Positions 63,001 through 64,000 of a stretch of 64,000 nt of DNA are shown here, piece after piece. The stretch lies in the NCBI GenBank assembly GCA_037783545.1, contig JBBELK010000003.1, positions 3,844,001 through 3,908,000 on the forward strand. Direction: 5' to 3'. The notes beneath the pieces were generated by a model that did not search any database, was not told where the DNA came from, and saw only the letters and a program-made list of their open reading frames with translations. The first letter of the stretch is position 1. Each line of letters begins with the position of its first letter. Made by a program: the position numbers and the translations under genes. The DNA is from Henricia sp. BOLD:AAB3569. Taxonomy: Eukaryota; Echinodermata; Asteroidea; Spinulosida; Echinasteridae.

Positions 63001-64000
63001 TTAGGTGGAGGATACTTGTAAGCTTCTGTAAACTCATAATAATATACAGCGCATGTGAACATGCTCCTATGGAATGTGCACTATAGAAATGTAATAATCA
63101 TAATCACAAACTAGGGTGTGATGAGTTTGATCTGAAAATTTCACCTTCTTTAGCCCAATCCTATTTAAAATGAAAAAAGAAAGGTACGTCACATTTCAAA
63201 CACACTACAAAATTGCGTGGGTACTTTTTGATGTGAATTCTTTCAATGTGAGTGAAGTAACTAGCTTGAAAGAGTTCCCTGAAACAGATTTGTGAGTGAA
63301 ATAATATTTAAATGTTTGTACTTACCCTCCTCAAGGCTCGACTGATTGATGACGGTGCTTTCTGTAACATAAAGGGAAATGGTATGGGCTATGGCCAACA
63401 ACAACATCAGGTTTATTCTAAAGCCAGGTATACACCGACACTTTTTTGGCCGACGCGACTCAACTCAACTCAACTTGTTGGCTAGAGTTGGTGTCAGTCG
63501 GTGATAGTCTGGCCTAGTTTGTCAACACTGCTGAAAAACTAGTTCAGACATTTTCAGACTAGAAGCAACTGACTCCGATTTGAGTCGTGAAGTGGTATAC
63601 ACTTGCTGACTTTCACTAACTAGTTGGCTCCAGTTGAGTTGAGTTGAGTCGCGTCGGGAATTTTCAGAAAATACCCAGCAAAATGCAGCTCTGAGGCATT
63701 CAATTAGTAGAAGTGACTTGGTTTTACCAAATTAATACGTATACATTTTGTTGCATATATTCTGAAATGTGCAACAAAAAATCATGAGGTACATAAAATA
63801 TATTAAATGGTGCTTATTTGATTTTTTGACAAATGAACTCTTTATTTACAGTACACAAATTAGTGTTTAAATTATATGAATACCTGCTAATGGCTTGGCG
63901 GTGGGCGTCTCGGCAATACTCTCTGGTGAAAGGGAGCTATCAGCCTTGGCTTTCACTGCCAACATTACAGGAATAAAAACAAACTCAATCCATAAAAAAA
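50739..64000 (-). CDS. MDC1: MDC1-like DNA damage checkpoint mediator, 3' part (13 exons; 5' end outside window)
   Basis: The family product is the nuclear scaffold that binds gamma-H2AX through its C-terminal tandem BRCT domain and recruits RNF8, NBS1 and other factors to double-strand breaks. Thirteen exons with GT/AG boundaries were placed by eye: 63884-63955, 63326-63361, 62133-62255, 61057-61176, 58931-60016, 58357-58628, 57093-57251, 55485-56717, 54246-54431, 53250-53318, 52672-52771, 51953-52134, 50739-51023. Their phases agree throughout and give 3,923 nt, about 1,306 residues plus stop. In order the visible protein has TQxY-type repeats in acidic sequence, a long Lys/Arg/Ser/Thr-rich linker, then two BRCT repeats with KVMFTGVV, RRTVKFLC, VFVTPGV and SAEFILTGML, which match vertebrate MDC1 closely in order and spacing. 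The FHA domain and start codon must lie to the right of 64,000. Oddities: repeat motifs end in Tyr rather than Phe, the C-terminus is SINE-derived, and introns are loaded with MITEs. Confidence 0.92.
51153..51281. mobile_element. MITE M1 upstream of MDC1 last exon
   Basis: Diverged copy in the last MDC1 intron, with core gtcatgcacaagtaggcac. Confidence 0.82.
51776..51920. mobile_element. MITE family M7, MDC1 intron
   Basis: Ends atagactgtatccaatagct / agctattcgatacagtctat; inner caatatgtgcaaccatgcat is shared with 60265-60411. Confidence 0.88.
51953..52134 (-). CDS. MDC1: MDC1 inter-BRCT linker and BRCT2 start, 182 nt
   Basis: Phase 1 in, 0 out; acceptor catcag, donor gtacga. It encodes EKQYGFSH (human has EKNFGFS) and ICVFVTPGVKPQPEQM then IIQCAGGK, the first half of BRCT2. 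The match to vertebrate MDC1 is strong. Confidence 0.95.
52226..52565. repeat. Pair of related repeats in MDC1 intron
   Basis: Two tandem copies, each with ttcacaaag...taaga(t/c)gcgtctta, a later tttgtgaaatc, and then ggtctc...gttgataatttgta and gagacctgtta. The inner aagacgcgtctt is itself palindromic. Confidence 0.78.
52672..52771 (-). CDS. MDC1: MDC1 BRCT1 exon with phosphopeptide-binding residues, 100 nt
   Basis: Acceptor atttcag, donor gtgagt, phase 0 in and phase 1 out. It encodes RRTVKFLCCLSR and PTWLEQC, the final helix of BRCT1. Arg and Lys in RRTVK align with the human residues that contact the gamma-H2AX C-terminus and phosphoserine (R1933 and K1936), so binding capacity looks preserved. 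Confidence 0.94.
53250..53318 (-). CDS. MDC1: MDC1 BRCT1 exon, 69 nt
   Basis: Phase 0-0, 23 codons. LGGVL followed by CTHLVTDK is the central BRCT signature (GG turn, then THLV); MDC1 orthologues have the same order. Acceptor ttcttgcag, donor gtaggc. Confidence 0.93.
53532..53707. repeat. CTTCGCCC / GGGCGAAG hairpin repeat
   Basis: A run of cacttcgccc-type units (left) faces gggcgaaatgg/gcgaagtg units (right) across 53645, giving a long hairpin in an MDC1 intron. Confidence 0.85.
53906..54207 (-). mobile_element. tRNA-derived SINE-3, full length, MDC1 intron
   Basis: Minus-strand reading begins GTACCGTGGCCGAGTGGTTT (A-box region of a Ser/Leu-type tRNA), then GGTTTGATACC as a degraded B box, CTTGAGCAAGGCACTTAA, and ends near cagcccgtaggct. 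Confidence 0.88.
54246..54431 (-). CDS. MDC1: MDC1 exon: end of linker and start of BRCT1, 186 nt
   Basis: Phase 0-0, acceptor ccttgcag, donor gtgagg. It encodes a basic Ser/Pro-rich stretch (STRRGKRAAS, PSPSPSKKSKD) followed by VKPKVMFTGVVNKDWEK, the first beta strand of BRCT1. The Thr in FTG corresponds to the conserved phosphate-binding Thr of MDC1 (human T1898). Confidence 0.92.
54805..54951. mobile_element. MITE M1 in MDC1 intron
   Basis: Palindromic copy with tagagcctttgcacggcggc and ccgccggtgcagaagctcta ends. Confidence 0.86.
55485..56717 (-). CDS. MDC1: MDC1 long basic/Ser-Thr-rich linker exon, 1,233 nt
   Basis: A 411-codon open exon, phase 0-0, with acceptor ttaatag and donor gtaaga. 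It is rich in Lys, Arg, Ser, Thr, Glu and Pro, with repeated RRG/RGR-type basic clusters (TRRGRKSK, KRRGRGRPPTKKK, TTRGRRTGRK). The RGRPP run resembles an AT-hook. It matches the long disordered region before the BRCT domains of vertebrate MDC1 in position and composition rather than sequence. A tRNA-like T-arm sequence abuts the donor side at 55430-55484. Confidence 0.88.
57093..57251 (-). CDS. MDC1: MDC1 linker exon, 159 nt
   Basis: Phase 0-0 exon of 53 codons between acceptor ggacttcag and donor gtatgg. It begins QVPDSQEGVEEEDTP and becomes basic (SPEKKQQRALKVAFKEQ). No known domain. A 78-bp minisatellite in the upstream intron ends about 35 nt from the acceptor. Confidence 0.82.
57287..57988. 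repeat. 78-bp minisatellite, 9 units in 3 x 3 higher-order arrangement
   Basis: Nine units of 78 bp beginning aaaaccatgcaacactgg. Units differ at caac/cgac and cgttct/ctctct, and the variants run in the order ca-cgt, cg-cgt, ca-ctc, repeated three times, so there is a 234-bp higher-order unit. It lies in the MDC1 intron between 57251 and 58357. Since 78 is divisible by 3 it gives a long plus-strand frame that is not a gene. Confidence 0.95.
58357..58628 (-). CDS. MDC1: MDC1 exon with TQAYG and TQVYG motifs, 272 nt
   Basis: Acceptor atttcag, donor gtaagg, phase 1 in and phase 0 out. It carries ATQAYGADSGDEN near the start and MATQVYGLDNESE at the end, separated by a Ser/Gly-rich stretch and a basic AKRRRG patch that could be a nuclear localisation signal. 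It closes the TQ repeat region. Confidence 0.88.
58931..60016 (-). CDS. MDC1: MDC1 large exon with five TQAYC repeats, 1,086 nt
   Basis: A fully open 1,086-nt exon, phase 1-1, between acceptor tcatag and donor gtacag. It encodes about 362 residues: a TLAYDD motif near the start after KRPGRPKPYPRS, then five units of roughly 40-50 residues with core ATQAYC or PTQAYC followed by D/E-T-D and an acidic DxQSDDE-like tail, then two DPTLKYDM units, another EPTLAYDD unit and a degenerate PTQPIGETDES. Each unit pairs a possible ATM site with a CK2-like acidic stretch. The family uses such motifs to bind RNF8 (TQxF/Y) and NBS1 (SDTD-like); assignment of each unit here is inference. Confidence 0.9.
60080..60150 (-). 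mobile_element. SINE-1-type 3' fragment
   Basis: tatatagcacacatgtccgc, then gggggtgctcctggcgctgt, comparable with the SINE-1 3' end. Confidence 0.6.
60265..60411. mobile_element. MITE family M7, second copy, MDC1 intron
   Basis: Ends atagaccgtatcgaatagct / cgatacggtctat; same core as 51776-51920. Confidence 0.88.
60779..60832 (-). mobile_element. tRNA-like SINE head remnant
   Basis: Minus-strand GCTCATTGGTTGAGTGGTTA, then GTCTGCTTGAAGTCGTGG and GGGTTTGAGTCC: A- and B-box-like order of a Ser/Leu-type tRNA. Body not identified. Confidence 0.6.
61057..61176 (-). CDS. MDC1: MDC1 exon with TQAY motif, 120 nt
   Basis: Phase 1-1 exon bounded by acceptor gccctag and donor gtatgt. It encodes SDEDIKGKLHF, DEPTQAYGG and a basic end (GSKGKRK). 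Same architecture as the neighbouring 123-nt exon, pointing to exon duplication. Confidence 0.85.
61334..61532. mobile_element. hAT-type MITE in MDC1 intron
   Basis: 199 bp with ends CAGGGTTGTAGT / ACTACAACCCTG and a perfect 8-bp target duplication GTTAGCAG at 61326-61333 and 61533-61540. The interior repeats cacaagtcc/ggacttgtg motifs. No coding capacity. Confidence 0.92.
61707..61777 (-). tRNA. tRNA-like sequence (probably pseudo)
   Basis: Acceptor arms GCCTTA / TAAGGC, D arm GCTC...GAGC with AGCTGGTA loop, T arm TCGGG-TTCGAAT-CCCGA, and a good B box. The anticodon stem (TCTGC / GTCGG) pairs poorly, and the loop CCAATGA lacks the usual T33. More likely a tRNA-derived repeat than a working gene. 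Confidence 0.45.
61944..62014 (+). tRNA. tRNA-like sequence, inverted partner (probably pseudo)
   Basis: Partner of 61707-61777. Same acceptor, D and T arms; anticodon stem TATGC / GTCAG mispaired, loop CCGGCGA. The anticodon arm is the part that differs most between the two. Confidence 0.45.
62133..62255 (-). CDS. MDC1: MDC1 exon with TQVY and TQPY motifs, 123 nt
   Basis: Phase 1-1 exon bounded by acceptor gttttag and donor gtaagc. It encodes SDITEP, then PTQVYGHF and METQPYP. TQ dipeptides in acidic context are ATM-type phosphorylation sites, and TQxF/Y repeats in MDC1 are docking sites for the RNF8 FHA domain. It looks like a duplicate of the next exon, which has the order SDEDI...EPTQAYGG. 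Confidence 0.85.
62831..63110 (+). mobile_element. tRNA-derived SINE-3, 5'-truncated, MDC1 intron
   Basis: Starts in the body (atccttcggaagggatgtaa) and runs to a tail gcactatagaaatgtaataa. It preserves the 3' end missing from other copies. Confidence 0.82.
63326..63361 (-). CDS. MDC1: MDC1 micro-exon, 36 nt
   Basis: A 36-nt exon between acceptor gttacag and donor gtaagt, phase 1-1, encoding ESTVINQSSLEE. It is supported by consensus splice sites and frame continuity; alone it would be too short to call. Confidence 0.68.
63428..63660. repeat. Foldback repeat in MDC1 intron
   Basis: gccgacgcgactcaactcaa on the left faces ttgagttgagttgagtcgcg on the right; ends carry gtatacac motifs. About 230 bp, no coding capacity. 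Confidence 0.8.
63884..63955 (-). CDS. MDC1: MDC1 exon (first visible), 72 nt
   Basis: Acceptor ggcag at the high-coordinate side and donor gtattc at the low side bound a phase 1-1 exon. The peptide includes SLSPESIAETPTAKPLA, a low-complexity Ser/Pro/Thr stretch typical of the linker after an FHA domain. Phase agrees with the next exon. Confidence 0.75.

Overview
This is animal nuclear DNA. Genes are split by introns with canonical GT/AG boundaries, there are tRNA-derived SINEs, an RTE-like LINE fragment and many short palindromic MITEs, and the only clear host gene is an MDC1 orthologue. The repeat style (tails such as GCGCTATACAAAT, many small palindromic MITEs) suggests a marine invertebrate deuterostome, perhaps an echinoderm. 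That placement is an impression, not a test.

Bases 1 to about 47,000 are an array of duplicated blocks. Block A (about 12 kb) occurs forward at 1-12,683, inverted at 13,372-22,993, forward at 29,829-42,132, and as a fragment at 44,767-46,949. Block B (about 3 kb) is an inverted pair, 22,994-25,663 and 26,814-29,828. Together A(inverted)-B-B(inverted)-A make a palindrome of about 26 kb (13,372-39,335). Its axis lies in a 1.15-kb tandem array of small palindromic MITEs (25,664-26,817). The two forward A copies are 29,828 bases apart and share derived changes absent from the inverted copy and from the fragment. Inside every full A copy is a 3.1-kb foldback element with TIRs of about 0.7 kb, itself carrying a tRNA-derived SINE, and a 38-bp minisatellite whose copy number differs between blocks (7, 15, 11). 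The blocks also carry intron-flanked exons of about 81-84 bp, several repeating the peptide VTPSKILKLASM, and candidate first exons at 12,367-12,393, 41,818-41,844 and 43,030-43,168 (all minus strand). These look like copies, mostly damaged, of an unrecognised multi-exon gene.

Bases 47,000-50,700 are intergenic, with nested SINEs and a 0.68-kb TIR element.

Bases 50,739-64,000 hold the 3' part of an MDC1-like gene (mediator of DNA damage checkpoint 1) on the minus strand. Thirteen exons join in one consistent frame, giving about 1,306 residues plus stop. The N-terminal part, where an FHA domain is expected, lies beyond the right edge. Visible parts are a chain of TQxY phospho-motif repeats, a long basic/Ser-rich linker, and a C-terminal tandem BRCT. 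The last 25 or so codons and the stop come from a SINE. Introns hold hAT MITEs, an inverted pair of tRNA-like sequences, foldback repeats and a 78-bp minisatellite with three-unit higher-order structure.
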